The notes under the pieces are model-generated. The model searched no databases. It was given only the letters and a program-made list of their open reading frames with translations, and had not been told where the DNA came from. The translations under genes and the position numbers were made by a program. Below are positions 1 through 11,155 of a stretch of DNA of 64,000 nucleotides, piece by piece. Source of the stretch: Diphasiastrum complanatum (lineage: Eukaryota; Streptophyta; Lycopodiopsida; Lycopodiales; Lycopodiaceae); contig CM055103.1 in assembly GCA_029204225.1 (NCBI GenBank), forward strand, positions 4,382,114 to 4,446,113, given 5' to 3'. The stretch's first letter is position 1; each line of letters opens with the position of its first letter.

Positions 1-2542
1 GATCCACAAGCTCCCATGTCTTATTGACCATCAAAGCTTCATATTCCTCCTTCATGGCAAGGTACCATTCCTTCGAGTTGAGTGCATCATATACATCCTT
101 TAGCTCCTCATGAGAAATAAAATAAGCATAATTAGTGGAGTTGATTTCCACTTGTTGCCTCTATCTTCATAGGTAAGCCTTCTAGGCTCGCATCTTTCTC
201 TTGAGATAGCCTTGGTGAAAAGATTCAAGGTGACTCCTCCTCAATTCTCGGCCCCATCTCTCCATGATAATCTTCAAGGGTGAAAATTGGAGTATCTTTT
301 TGAGAGTCTTTGAACTCGGCCTCCTCAAGAATGTATTTTTGATCTTCATGGAATATAACATCCCTACTCTCAATTGTAGTTGAGGTAGAGAGAACATAGA
401 TTCTGTAAGCTTTCTTGTTGGATGCATATCCAACCATGATCCCTCTAATGGAATTAGGATCATCTCTTTTCCTTGTTTCCAAGGGCACATTAACAAAGCA
501 AGCACAACCAAAAACTCTATGGTGATCTACCTTAGGTTTCTTCTTAAACAAGACTTCAAAAGGTGATTTTCCAGCAAGTGCATTGTGAGGTAATCTATTG
601 CACAAATAGTTTGCACAATTTATAGCTTCACCCCAATAATCAATAGGCGAAGAAGCTACTACTCGAATTGCTTTAGCACATTCACATAAAGATATGTTTT
701 TCCTCTCATCTACTCCATTTTGAGATGGAGAATAAGCACAAGAAAACTCTCTCTTTATTCCTTCACCTTCACAGTATTCACGAAAGTTGTTGGAGATGAA
801 TTCACCTCCTCCATCACATCTTAAAGCTTTAACTTTAAAAGAAAACTATTTCTCAACATAAGCTTTGAAGATTAGGAAGTGATCAAAAACCATAGCCTTT
901 GAAGAAGGTAGATACATCCAGGTATATCTAGTAAAGTCATCAATAAAGGTGACAAAACATGTTGCACCGCCAATACTTTTAGAAGAGGAAAAATGTACAT
1001 CTGAGTGTATAAGCTCCAAAGGATGAGTATTCTTTATAAAAGACTTCTGATATGGCTTTCTGTGTGACTTTGCAATGGCACAAGCCTCACATGGCTTGAA
1101 ATATTTAGAAAGAGATTTTGGAAGACCAATAGCCTTCACCTTCTTAACCATAGAAGACATAGATTTAAAGTTAGAATGACCCAACCTTCTATGCCACAGC
1201 TCCTCCTTAGATAACAAAGCAACTTCACAAAGGTTTGCATTCTCATAAGAATTCAACTTAAAAACTCCACCACATCTAGATCCATCAACAAGGATCTCAT
1301 CATTTCTCTTGATAAAACAAGTATTGGAGTTGAACTTTACATCACAACCATTATCAAGCAACTTTTCCACACTAATTAAGTTCTTTGTGAGTTTTTGAAT
1401 GAAAAGAACATTAGAAAGTGCAAGAACTTTTGAAGAAGCAAGTTTCAATGGAATGTTGCCAATTCCTTCTATTGGGCACTCATGATCATTAGCAGTATAA
1501 ATAGATCTCTTGAGTCCTTTGAAAGATAAGATTGAGTCAAATGACTCATTTGAACAGCACATATGTGAAGAAGCTCCATTATCTATGAACCAAGCTCCAT
1601 CTTTCTTAAAAGGTGATGAAGAAAAACTGGACACCATAAGTGATCCTTCTCCATCACTTGCAACAGAATCTTCTTCAATGTCTTTGGAGAGATTAGCTTG
1701 CTTGAGTTGGTTTTTCTTCTTGAAGCAATTAGAGGCATAGTGCCTCTTCTTGCCACAGAAGAAACACTTCACTTTCTTCTTCTTGGTCTTTGAATTAGAA
1801 GGATGAGATGTATCATCCTCTTCACCATCTTTGTCTCGATCTTTGGCTTTGTCATTGTTGGATGCTTCAGAGAACTGATTCTTACTCCTTCCTTTTTGCT
1901 TACCTTTGACAAAGAGGGCTTTGTCACTTCCACCATGCTCGAGTTTGTTCATCCTGGAGAGTTTGTAGCTTTGTCTAGATTCTTCAGAAATAAAAATTCC
2001 TTGGAGAGTTTCTAGATTAGGCAACTCATCTTTAATAGCAAAAGACTAAACAGGATTATCATAGTCATCTCTCAAGCAATTCAGTATGACTTGAACTAGC
2101 TCATCTTGGTTAATAGTAGCACCAACACAGGAAAGCTCTCTATGTAAATCTATAACTCTTAGAACATAGTTAGATGCACTCTCTTCACTTCTTTGGAAAC
2201 TTTGGAAAACCTGATTCCTAAGAGTGAGTATTCTAGAAGTATTCTTTGCTTCATAGATGGTCTTTAGTGCATCCCAAGCTTCTTTGGCTATAGTGCAAGA
2301 CCCTATCTCTCTCAAAATTTCATTAGATACATTCATCTTAATGAAATGTAGAGCCATTCTAGCTCTTTTCTTGTACTTAAGAATTTCAGCCTGTGCTTGA
2401 GGCTCCTCCTCAACACCAAGCACAATATCCATAACATCCTGGAATATCAAAATAGACTCCATTCTGAACTTCCAAATTGAGTAATTTTAGAAGTGTTCAG
2501 TCTTTCACTGGCTTCTAGAAGATATCCTCCCTGAGATGCCAT
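1..2542 (-). pseudogene. copia gag-pol polyprotein, broken, partial
   Basis: Gag starts at an ATG at 2542-2540 and has the UBN2-type capsid fold region (2046-2462). A CCHC knuckle (CFFC, then H and C) lies near 1745-1780. The protease shows WFIDNGASSHM near 1560-1600, the GAG-pre-integrase shows ELWHRRLGHSNF near 1180-1215, and the integrase core includes TFIDDFTRYTW near 910-950. Integrase and linker continue at 225-605, and the first 220 bases encode the start of the reverse transcriptase (KEWYLAMKEEY). Breaks seen: a frameshift near 2490, stop codons at 2046-2048, 846-848 and 225-227. Most of the protein stays in one frame, so decay is modest. The element would have encoded one polyprotein cleaved by its own aspartic protease. 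Confidence 0.88.
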
Positions 2543-3299
2543 TTTAATGAAGACTTCTTAGTTATTGGACTGAGATATGTTTGAGCTTGTTCCAATTAGA
2601 CTTAAAATTGCTGCTCTCTTTCATTATATATATTTTCAAGGATGTACTACCTTCCTATGTGAAACGCTTGCAACTGTATTTGAGATGACTCTCAAATATT
2701 CCACAAAACAAGTTATCTAGATCAGACACACAAAGTGGATTGAGACACTTTGGCTAGTTTGAATCCTACTTTTGGCACGTGTGAAATGCTTCAAACGAAA
2801 ACACAATTGACTCTCAGAAGGCTCAAAAGGTGTTCATTACTTCAAACTCAGTCTTGATCTTGAGTTTCTTGTGTAGGATGCTCAAAACAATGGATTCAGA
2901 ACAAAGCAAGATTGAATCAAATCAAAATGTTGTCACTTGGATTTTGGACCTATCCCTATCCTCTTTAAGAGCTTATAGCTCTTGCTAGACACATCAGATT
3001 GAATTGGTTTCAATTTCTATGGAAAGTACAAATCATAAGCTTTCCATTAAGCTATAACACCGCTATCTTTGGATCTATTAGCAAGGAGAACAAAAGGACT
3101 AAAAATCTCTGATTCTCACACGTGCGAAATTCCAGAATTCCGTACCACCAGTTTTCAGGTCTGAAAATTCAATTCCAATCCAATTTGATCCAAATACACT
3201 TCAGAGAAAGGTGAGAAAAAGTGCAAAACTACTTTTTTGCTTGATTTAGCTCTCAATTTCTTGTACAATTAGAGATGTTAGCATGCAAAGCTTAATTTG

Positions 3300-3311
3300 G
3301 CTCTGATACCA
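3300..3311 (-). other. primer-binding site (tRNA-iMet)
   Basis: The plus strand reads GCTCTGATACCA, the reverse complement of TGGTATCAGAGC, the usual copia site for initiator tRNA-Met. It directly abuts an LTR beginning TGACAAAATT at 3312. Confidence 0.9.
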
Positions 3312-4056
3312 TGACAAAATTTCCAGAATTCACAAGTGTGGGGAATGTCTACAAGTATGATTGATCTTGATTAAGCTTTGTGATTAGCACAGTAACCTGA
3401 TTCTAGATTGTTTAGCAAGATCTAGTTCAGAAGAAATTGCTTAACCACAATCTAGCATGCTAAGCATCAGAATATGATAGCAATGAATCAAATAATGAAC
3501 AAAAGTACAAGATTTTAGTGTATTAGCATTAGCTTCAACACGGGTTAGAGAGAGAAAGCTAGAGAGATAACAAGCAAAATAGTTTAGATCCAAAATGGCA
3601 TGAGGTAGTTACAAAACTTTGGTTCTTCATCATTGATTGTGAGGAGAGCTACACATATTTATGGAGTTTGAGGTAGCTCGAGGTAGAACCGCATCTATCC
3701 ATTCCAAAATGACAACTAAAGTGACATCTAGAGTCTCTGTGACATTTGTCACTTGCCATGCATGAAATTCTACCAACTTTTTACAAGTGTACTAGTTCCA
3801 ACTAACAAAGTACAAATCATCATGCATGTGTCCAATACACTTTGTGCATGCCTTGCATGTCACTATAGATCACTTACAATTGATGCATGTGAATTGCCAC
3901 GAGTTTCTACAAGCATGAATTTGCCAATTCTATGTCTACAAACTATATGCAAGTTGTATTCTTCAATCTAGACATTACATAACCATGTAGCTCGAGTTCT
4001 ATGTAGGCCAAACTTGGCATTTGCATTTATGAGCTACATACTTGCATGCTACAACA
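3312..4056 (-). repeat. 5' LTR of the copia element
   Basis: The LTR begins TG next to the primer-binding site. I place its far end at a CA near 4056, which is uncertain by some tens of bases. Long stretches match the LTR at 14761-15480, for example the shared run around TAGCTCGAGGTA and CACACATATTTATGGAG, so the two belong to one family. It contains no open reading frame of note. Confidence 0.75.
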
Positions 4057-4080
4057 TTTGTAGCAAGCCAAGAAATCAAT

Positions 4081-4683
4081 ATGATTTGTTTTTCCAATTT
4101 TAACAGGAAACACTGTTACATGCAAGATTTACAAAGAGACACCATACCCACCAAAGTGGTAAGGCATTTTTCCATCATACCCAAGATACGTCATATGTTT
4201 AAGTGCAAGTCCATAGTGGAGCTTATGACATGGCATTCGAGCAATCATTCCTAGGACGATATTATGAGGATCCCTACTAATTGTTTATCATGAAAGCATG
4301 TGGATGCGACCTGACATGAGTTTAGGGATGAGCCTCGCCATTTGCATTTGGAATTGGTGATACCTGGTGTGAATCCATTCGGATTGTGCTCTAGATCATG
4401 GTCCACTTGGCCGATTGTCCTTGTAAATTACAACATTCTTCCTTGGCTAAGTATCAAGAAGGGGCACCTCATACTTGCCCTTCTTATCCCGAGAAAATAC
4501 AGGGCCAATATATGGACGTGTATATGGCTCCCTTGATAGATGAGCTAAAGATTATGTGGCAAGGAGTTCAAGTGACTGATATATCAAGACCACGCAAAGA
4601 AAGAGATTTTGTGATGAAGGAAATTTTGATGTGGACGATGCACGACTTTTGTGGATATGGAGAGTGTTCTGGTAAGATATTGT
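4081..4683 (+). pseudogene. CACTA (EnSpm) tnp2-type transposase fragment
   Basis: The translated segments match the conserved tnp2 transposase core (Transposase_21): HMFKCKSI..ELMTWHSSN in frame 1 near 4190-4250, then NPFGLCSRSWSTWP near 4371-4415, then frame 3 MDVYMAPLIDELK and an FCGYGECSG end near 4510-4680. An intron 3' site (TTTTAACAG) near 4081-4107 and a donor GTAAGA directly after the GECSG segment suggest that one exon is preserved. The gene is dead: a frameshift near 4505 and at least two in-frame TGA codons (after SLS-like and AT-like segments, about 4291 and 4312) at positions where the family has tryptophan. No CACTA terminal repeats were found. The LTR on its left may have cut it. 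Confidence 0.8.
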
Positions 4684-4813
4684 TTTTATTGGTTTAGGAT
4701 ATTAAATCTCGTGTGTATTCACAAATTTTTTTTTGATTTGAACATGTCAGAAAATGGAGATTGTAGAGAATATTGACTGACATCAGATCAGAGGAGCTCT
4801 GGTAGAAAGAGAT

Positions 4814-4825
4814 GCTCTAATACCA
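4814..4825 (-). other. diverged copia primer-binding site
   Basis: The plus strand reads GCTCTAATACCA, one base from the reverse complement of TGGTATCAGAGC, and abuts TGTCGAAAAC at 4826. Confidence 0.65.
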
Positions 4826-5160
4826 TGTCGAAAACGTGGGATATTGTAGAAGTATTGAATAAGATAGCAGCGGAAGTGGAGCAGATGGTAGATGGATCGG
4901 AAGTGGAACAATTACCTTCAATAATCAAGATGAATCAACAATAGCAATGCGCGATAGAACAATGTAGTAGTGAGACAAAAACTTGAACTTTGATTGATGA
5001 GAAAAATGAGTACAAGAGTGTGAAGCAGCACAAGAGAGTTGCCGCAAAATTGCTTTGGTTGTTGATCGATGAATATAAAAAACTTAACTAATTGATAGCA
5101 ACTTAGTTACTTAACTAGAATATAGCCTAACCAATTTGACAAGAGCACTGATGTTGTACA
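4826..5160 (-). repeat. copia LTR remnant
   Basis: Starts TGTCGAAAACG next to a primer-binding site and is placed to end at ACA near 5160, which gives TGT...ACA termini. Only about 100 bp of leader-like sequence remains to the left (4700-4813), so the rest of this element is lost. The right border is a guess. 5161-5263 shows nothing I recognise. Confidence 0.5.
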
Positions 5161-5263
5161 TTGATGATTGCATGTTAAAGTGATCAGTGCATTGGGAGCA
5201 TAGAATCTAACTGCCTAATTTACTGAAGCCGTTATGCATTAGATGGTCGTCTTCTCTTAGTTG

Positions 5264-5928
5264 TGTTAGATTTTACAATTTTCACCTTGTAAATGCAATT
5301 TGTTTGATATCTATGTGGATACACACGTGAAAGAACCTGTCCACACGTGTGAAATGTCACTCATAATATTCAGTTCTATTGTACTTAGATTTTATTTGAG
5401 TCAAATGTCAAATCTCCTAGATTATAGGAGTTATCTCCTAGATTGTAGGAATCTAGAAGGTCAACACTGACCACCAATGGTGATGTGGTAAATTAGATAG
5501 ATCTTATGCAAAGTGGATATGGATGAGTACAATGAGCTATCCTACATGTGTTGAAAGCAGCCTAGAGAGAGATTATGATGATTGTGTATTTGATCCATGA
5601 TGGATCCATTGTGAGGTTAATGATGAGAAACATTGATTTGGAAGCAATCTTGGTGTTTTCACTCTCTTAAGCTAATTTTTTTGTGGATGAATGTTTTGTA
5701 CTTCCTTAGTGAACTTATTTGCTATTATCAGGCCATACATGTGCTGTACTTCACATGTGTGAAGCCTTTGGATCATTATATTTGGTTGTTCTTGCTTGGA
5801 TCTATAGAAATTGTCAAGTAGAAGCTAGAATTGGATGCTATCTTGATATGGATCAAGATTCCAAGATACCGATCAGGCTTACTGATCATTTGTAGACCAA
5901 ATTGAGTCCATTACTCTAAAATTTCACA
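5264..5928 (+). repeat. copia 5' LTR
   Basis: A 665-bp LTR from TGTTAGATTTTAC to TAAAATTTCACA, directly followed by a perfect primer-binding site. The near-mirror ends (AGATTTTA and TAAAATTT) support the borders. No partner LTR was found, so the target duplication cannot be read. Confidence 0.8.
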
Positions 5929-5940
5929 TGGTATCAGAGC
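5929..5940 (+). other. primer-binding site (tRNA-iMet)
   Basis: TGGTATCAGAGC exactly, abutting the LTR end CACA. This fixes the plus-strand orientation of the element. Confidence 0.92.
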
Positions 5941-6763
5941 CAGGTCTAAGAGCTTTGATAATGATCCAAATCTCTTCATTTTGCACAAAGCATTGGTGCT
6001 AAAATCAATCTAAAAGAGGGCGACTCTAACCAGTAGTTTACTTGAGGATTTGAACTTCAAATGAGTATGTAAAGTTCAAGTGTACTTTCCCACATGTGTA
6101 AGAGGCTACTGGAATTGTACTTCAAGAGTGTGAGGCTAGCCAAAGTAGCAAACAAAAGCACAAGGTGAGAGCAAGCAAGGCAACCTTACCCTTGAACAAG
6201 AGGAGGATGAAGTTGATTCATCCTTGATGGCATCTACATCAACAATCAAGAGCTACTTCAATGACACATGGTGGATTGATAGTGGGGCTAGCTCCCACAT
6301 GACATTCCAAAAGGATTTCTTCTCTTTTGTAGGTTGTAAAAAGTCTATTCTAACAGCAAGTGATCAAGAATGTAGAATAGCTGGAGTGGGAACTATTCCC
6401 TTAAGTCTTGGATCCTCTAAAAGAGTAGATCTTCAAAATATACTCTATGTTCCTACACTTACTAAGAGTTTGCTTACAGTAGGACAATTGATGGATGATG
6501 GTTTAGATGTCCATTTTAAGCAAGGTGTTTGCTCCATTATGATGAATGATACTTGCATTGTAAAGGGATTCAATCAAGGAAGGCTATTTAAGCTTGATGC
6601 TAATGTATTTTTTGGAAGTGTGAACATGGCTAAGGAGGAGCTTAATCAAGTGGAGCTTTGGCATAAGAGGTTGGGCCATCCCAACTTCAAATCAATGGAG
6701 ATGCTATGCACAAAGGATCTTGCTCTCGGCCTTCCAAAGACATTCTCACTCGTCATTGGTTAA
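5941..6763 (+). pseudogene. copia gag-pol remnant with internal deletion
   Basis: After about 240 bp of leader the sequence jumps to the end of gag. An open stretch at 6224-6763 then carries the aspartic protease (WWIDSGASSHMTF near 6270-6305) and the GAG-pre-integrase (VELWHKRLGHPNFKSM near 6650-6695). Almost all of gag is missing, and integrase, reverse transcriptase and RNase H are cut off after about residue 175 of the open frame. The retained 540 bp is free of stops, which suggests loss by deletion and not slow decay. 6764-6849 holds nothing recognisable. Confidence 0.8.
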
Positions 6764-6849
6764 GAATACAAATGTGTGTTAAATTATTCTCCTACTATCT
6801 TTAATCTTCATCTAGTCTATTATCCAGTTCTGTAGTTTTATGCATGTTT

Positions 6850-7810
6850 ATTTGCATGGAGTCATGTGCTGAGAAGCACCAAAATCGAGATACCATAGTA
6901 GGGCATCTCTACTTTGTTGATCTTGTACCATTAGCAGTGTTGGGTATTCATGAGAGGTCCTGGCATAATCAGATCCCCCATCCTATTGCTACGTCTTCTT
7001 ATGTGTTTCGTTGTACTTGAGAACTCGATAGTCCTTGATGTCGTGATTGGTTCTCTTGTAGTATTTGCAAAAGAGCTTGGTTTTAGACTTTTGATGTTGT
7101 CGATCATGCTGTTGTTATTGTTGCTAGTTTGAATTAGTCTACTCAGCTTTAGTCTTCTTGTTTTTTGAAGTTCTCTTCTTTTGGGACTGTTGCTTATTCG
7201 AATAGAAAGCGATTGTCTACACATTTGACATCGATAAGGTTTTTCTTCTTACTTCTTCCTTCAATAAACTTGTTGTCAAATTTGTAGAGATAGGTCATGA
7301 GTATTTCTCAACAACAATACTAAATTGTCATAAGAGAGAGGAAGATTGGATAGAAGAGACATGCTAGCATCTTTATCTGATACTTGCGAACCTACTACAG
7401 CTAGCTAGTTAAGCAGTTGTTTGAATTCATTCTAATGATCAGTAACTAAGGTTCCTTCACTCATCTTGAACGACATGAACTTCTTTCTCAAGAAGAGATG
7501 AGTTGATACATCTATCGTTTTATATAAATCAGTAAGTAACGGCCCGTTTAGTGATTTCACTCTAAGAACATATTCTTGAGCTTTCTCATCACTTCTTCTC
7601 ATGCTTTGTATGACTTGATTCCTCAACATAAGCATTCTTGAAGTGTTAACTTGACTCATTAATGGCCTTTAATGAGTCCCATGCCTCCTTGGACGAAGTA
7701 CAAGAGGCTACTTTTCTTAGTAACTCAATGCTTACAGTCATCTTTACGTAATGTAGAGCAAGATTTTTCTTCCTCTTGTACCTTTGCAACTCTTGTCTAT
7801 TGGAGTTAAT
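6850..7810 (-). pseudogene. chimeric copia gag and protease remnant
   Basis: Read on the minus strand, 7810 to about 7531 resembles one gag type (SRMLMLRNQVIQSMRRSDEK, the same type as the gag at 2046-2462). From about 7530 the sequence continues as a second gag type (FLRKKFMSFKMSEGTLVTDH). A damaged zinc knuckle follows near 7080, and a protease motif (DFGASQHMT, with a preceding W-Y-L) near 6865-6905. The frame is broken many times. The switch between two gag types in the same orientation looks like recombination or nested insertion between two copia families. Confidence 0.65.
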
Positions 7811-8666
7811 CTTTACTCCTACTCACCTGAATTCATCTCATGAGTACTCCTATATTATGTAAATATTCTCTCTCTATAGGAGCATGTAGCCTTACTCGCA
7901 TAAGTCGAACAATCTGTATATACATCGACTTTGAAACAGAGAAGGATCGACTCGACATACCTGACTCCAACTCCATCGACATCAACTCAGGAAAAATAGT
8001 TGACTTGACTCATCTGACACCCTTGACGTCTGTCGTTTTCTTTTCTATCCAATACAAACTGCGTCACCATTCACTATTTAGTAACTGCACCACTTCACAA
8101 CTGTTACCTACACAATTCACACTAAATGATATAGTTGTAATTTTCACGATCACCTTAGCTGATGTATGTACATATATATACAATAAATCAATCAATTATA
8201 AAGTAGAAAGAAAAGAAGAAGAAGGATGGTCGAAGATCACTCATTAGAGATCAACGAAAGCGTGAATCAGAGTTCCTCCATGAACTCCATTGTATCTGAC
8301 TATCGGACTCCATAGAATCAGAGATCATTAGAGAGAGTGAAAGAAATTCAAGAAGTAGAGATATTATTCAATCTATAACTAGCATAGAAGGATCACAACA
8401 CTTAGTGCATTAGTACTGTGAACCATTCTTGGGCACAAAACTGTGATCTGATCATTGTTATCACAACAAGCTATAGATATCACGTGTGTTTACATTGATG
8501 AATGCTTTTTGATAATTTTTTTCTCTATTATTGATACTTGTTCCTATGACTCATACATAATACATGACACAAAGAAAGCATGGCTGCCATAGACGCTTAA
8601 TTGTATCGCTATCTTCATGGTTGTCTTAGACACCTCACAGATTTTCCTCTTGTCGAAAGAAACGAT
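7811..8666. other. unassigned interval
   Basis: AT-rich sequence without recognisable coding similarity. An open frame of 135 codons at 7840-8247 (plus) has no motif, no repeats and no neighbour context, and I do not regard it as a gene. 8250-8440 has the look of LTR sequence but no borders could be fixed. Confidence 0.4.
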
Positions 8667-9445
8667 CTAAGTAATTGTTTGAATCAACAATTTGCATCGA
8701 TCATGTAATAATATAATGTTGTAGTACCTACAATTTTCAGGTTTATTTTGTCTTGAATAGCCGCATCCTTGACCTCGGCCTTGATTCCAATTGCCTCGAT
8801 TAGGACTATCATTGACTTGCTCATGAAATTGTTGAAATGATAGACTTGAGTTTCCTCCTCTCGATTGATACCTTCCACGGCCAAATCTTCCACCTTGTCC
8901 TCTAACTGCAAGAGCTTGATCATAGCTCCTGTTACGATGATTCAAGTTCTTGTGATGTTGCTCTTCTTGCAAAAGCAATCCACCTAGTTCTTCATAGGTT
9001 GGAAGATTTTCTCTTGTGGCTATATTCGTCACAAACATCTGATGTGACTCACTCAGACTATTCAATGTCAATTGCACGATCTCACGATCTTGTACTCGCT
9101 CTCCAACTGCTGCTATTGGATACAACTTCGTCTTCAGAAACAGTATTCGAGATGTATTTGTCGTTTCAAACAATGCCTTCAATGTATCCCACGCTTCTTT
9201 TGGTCCTTCTAAATCTGAAATATGGGGAATAATTGCATCTCTAATTGATAAGTTGATGACATTCTGGGCTTTATGTTTTCTCCTACCAAATGTTCGCTGA
9301 TCTTCTTTAATCACTGACCTTGTCTCTTCACCTGTCACGATCTCTCCATCAACATGTTCTTCAGTTTGAATTTCCAAACTGCATAGTTGCTGGCACCTTC
9401 CAATTTGCTTGACTCATTAAGGACACTCTTGTTTAGAGTTGCCAT
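8667..9445 (-). pseudogene. copia gag (UBN2 type), truncated
   Basis: The minus-strand ATG at 9445-9443 opens a typical copia gag N-terminus containing SNYAVWKFKLK. A frameshift near 9345 leads into the main frame (8667-9377) with KEAWDTLKALFETTNTSR and a C-terminal glycine/arginine-rich stretch (GQGGRFGRGRYQSRGG). The protein ends in a damaged knuckle region (ENCRYYN) and then unrelated sequence. A deletion after the VWKFK segment removes part of the usual N-terminal domain. No protease or polymerase follows. The structural (capsid-like) protein would package the element RNA. Confidence 0.78.
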
Positions 9446-9515
9446 TACTGGATAGATGAGTCTGGTTCACAAAATTTATCACACCACAGAACTGTAAATT
9501 TTTGGTTGAAAACCT

Positions 9516-9765
9516 GATATCGGTACGACGCGCGGGTGCACGACCACTCGGAATTCTCTTTAGCTCGCGCGCGTGGATCTGATATTGGTACAAATATGCG
9601 ATATCGGTATGACGTGCGGATGGACGATAGCTATGGATTTTCTTTACCTCTGGCACGTCGTTCCAATATTGGTACTGATATGTGATATATGTATGACACA
9701 TGGATGTACAACTGCTCTTGGTTTTCTTTACCTCTGGTGCGTCGATCCGATATTGGTACGAACAA
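9516..9765. repeat. tandem repeat, 84-bp period, about 3 copies
   Basis: Units start at 9516, 9600 and 9684 (GATATCGGTA, GATATCGGTA, GATATATGTA), and the internal marker GATATTGGTAC recurs at 9581, 9665 and 9749. Copies have diverged but keep exact 84-base spacing. Lies in the leader just upstream of gag. Confidence 0.85.
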
Positions 9766-10024
9766 GATGAAAAGTAGAGAGAATATAAGAACTTTCAGAG
9801 ATAATATTCTAGATTTTCCACTTCGGCGCGGCGGCTACGCCGCCTCCTCTTTGCAAAGATTTCAAAATGTGTGATCGTTTAAAAGACAGAGATTAATAAT
9901 GTGAAAAGTATGAAGCTTCCTAACTCTGAATGATAGTACTAGACACTATCTAGTGTGATTTGTGGTACTCCAAACAGACAAATGAGAGGTTTCTTGGCAA
10001 ACCTCTCACACAAAGAGCACTTTC

Positions 10025-10228
10025 CACAACAGCTAGGAAGTATTGTAAGAATCTCCCCCACTCAACAGATTTTCAATCTGTCTGATGCTGCCCTGGCCTT
10101 TTGGATGCCTCCGAGATTGTGCTTTTCACAACAACTAGGAAGTATTGTAAAAATCTTCCCACTCAATAGAATTTCAGCTTGTTTGATGCTACCTTGGCCT
10201 TTCTGATGCCTCCGGGACTGTGTCTTTG
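10025..10228. repeat. tandem duplication, 102-bp unit
   Basis: Two copies starting CACAACAGCTAGGAAG at 10025 and CACAACAACTAGGAAG at 10127, each ending in a GATGCCTCCG segment. By eye they are about 85 to 90 percent alike. Confidence 0.85.
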
Positions 10229-10396
10229 TTCCCCATTGATGATTCTGAGCTCCAAACCTGCAAAATACACCAAAGAAAGATTTCTTCAAGCCATTTTTAT
10301 CTCTCCAAGCTTTCACCTCCCGTGAAGGACTTTCTCACTTCGTTGCGGAGCCTGTGACAAGCTGTATCCACTGATCAGGCACACAGGACTATTGCT

Positions 10397-10408
10397 GCTC
10401 TGATACCA
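10397..10408 (-). other. primer-binding site (tRNA-iMet)
   Basis: GCTCTGATACCA on the plus strand, abutting the LTR start TGTCAAGAATT at 10409. Confidence 0.9.
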
Positions 10409-10671
10409 TGTCAAGAATTAGATATGCAACATCAAGCATTCACCATAAGCAATCACCACAAGAAGGCGGAAGAAGAACACGCACTGTCACTCTATCACAC
10501 TAACTCATATAGAATGTAAAATGTACAAATAAACCCTGAACCCCTGATAGAGAGAGAAACCCTACGAGTAGACTAATAGACTAGCCTACGACTAATGACA
10601 GCTGGTCACAACTGTCAACATTAATGTACCTCGTAAACAGTAACAATGAAGTTTATCATTGATTTCTAACA
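10409..10671 (-). repeat. copia 5' LTR, 263 bp
   Basis: Plus-strand borders TGTCAAGAATT and GATTTCTAACA. Read on the minus strand the LTR runs TGTTAGAAATC to ATTCTTGACA, with matching short inverted ends. The partner LTR is not in the window, so the element is 3'-truncated at about 8667. Confidence 0.82.
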
Positions 10672-11155
10672 ACTATAAACAATAATAACATGGAATGGAA
10701 AAGTACAAGAACATCCATGTCGATGACACAATAATAGCAAAAGTGAGTACAATGGCCATTGATCATTATTGAAGTTGAAGTGATTAGAATACAAACCATC
10801 ATTGTTCATGTGGATAAGAAAGATGCCATGTAGCATTATGAATCTCCATTAGTGCTCGTAAAAAAGTTTCAAACTGACCTTATAAAAAACCAACAAACTT
10901 TTACAGAATTGATAAAAGGCTCAAATAAAACCTAAGACCTAAGATTTATAACTAAGACCAGCTGATTTTGAGCCATATAAAAAACCTAAAAATCCAATTC
11001 TTCTGAACTAATGGATTTTGTGGTTTTCTCAGAGAAGATTGTTGGTATACCTGATATGATAGTATCTTGATGGTTTGAACAAGAAAGCACAGCAAAAATG
11101 ATGTCGAAATGGCAGGCAGGCAATAAAAATGAAAAAACAATAGAAAAGAAAACAA
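10672..11155. other. unassigned interval
   Basis: AT-rich sequence with no recognisable coding or terminal-repeat signal. It may include 3' untranslated sequence of the gypsy element to the right, but no LTR was found. Confidence 0.35.

Larger units (their letters stand above)
1..4056 (-). mobile_element. Ty1/copia retrotransposon, 5' half
   Basis: A minus-strand copia element whose 3' part lies beyond the left edge of the window. Reading from high to low coordinates it shows an LTR, a primer-binding site, a leader of about 760 bp, gag, zinc knuckle, protease, integrase and the start of the reverse transcriptase at the window edge. Order and motifs are standard for Pseudoviridae-type plant elements. 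The leader (2543-3299) has no coding signal that I recognise. The coding region is broken (see the gag-pol entry), so this copy cannot encode its own proteins. Related pieces of the same family occur at 25221-26965 and 38787-39027. Confidence 0.9.
9446..10396 (-). other. copia leader region
   Basis: About 950 bp between the primer-binding site and gag of the element ending at 10671, unusually long for copia. It contains two separate tandem duplications listed below and a GC-rich inverted stretch near 9820-9845 (GGCGCGGCGG and CCGCCTCC). No coding signal was seen. Confidence 0.55.

Noticed and set aside
3300-3311. tRNA gene at primer-binding sites
   Set aside because: Only 12 bases are complementary to a tRNA 3' end. 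No cloverleaf surrounds any of these sites.
7840-8247. 135-codon frame as a host gene
   Set aside because: No motif, no splice context, and located between degraded copia remnants.
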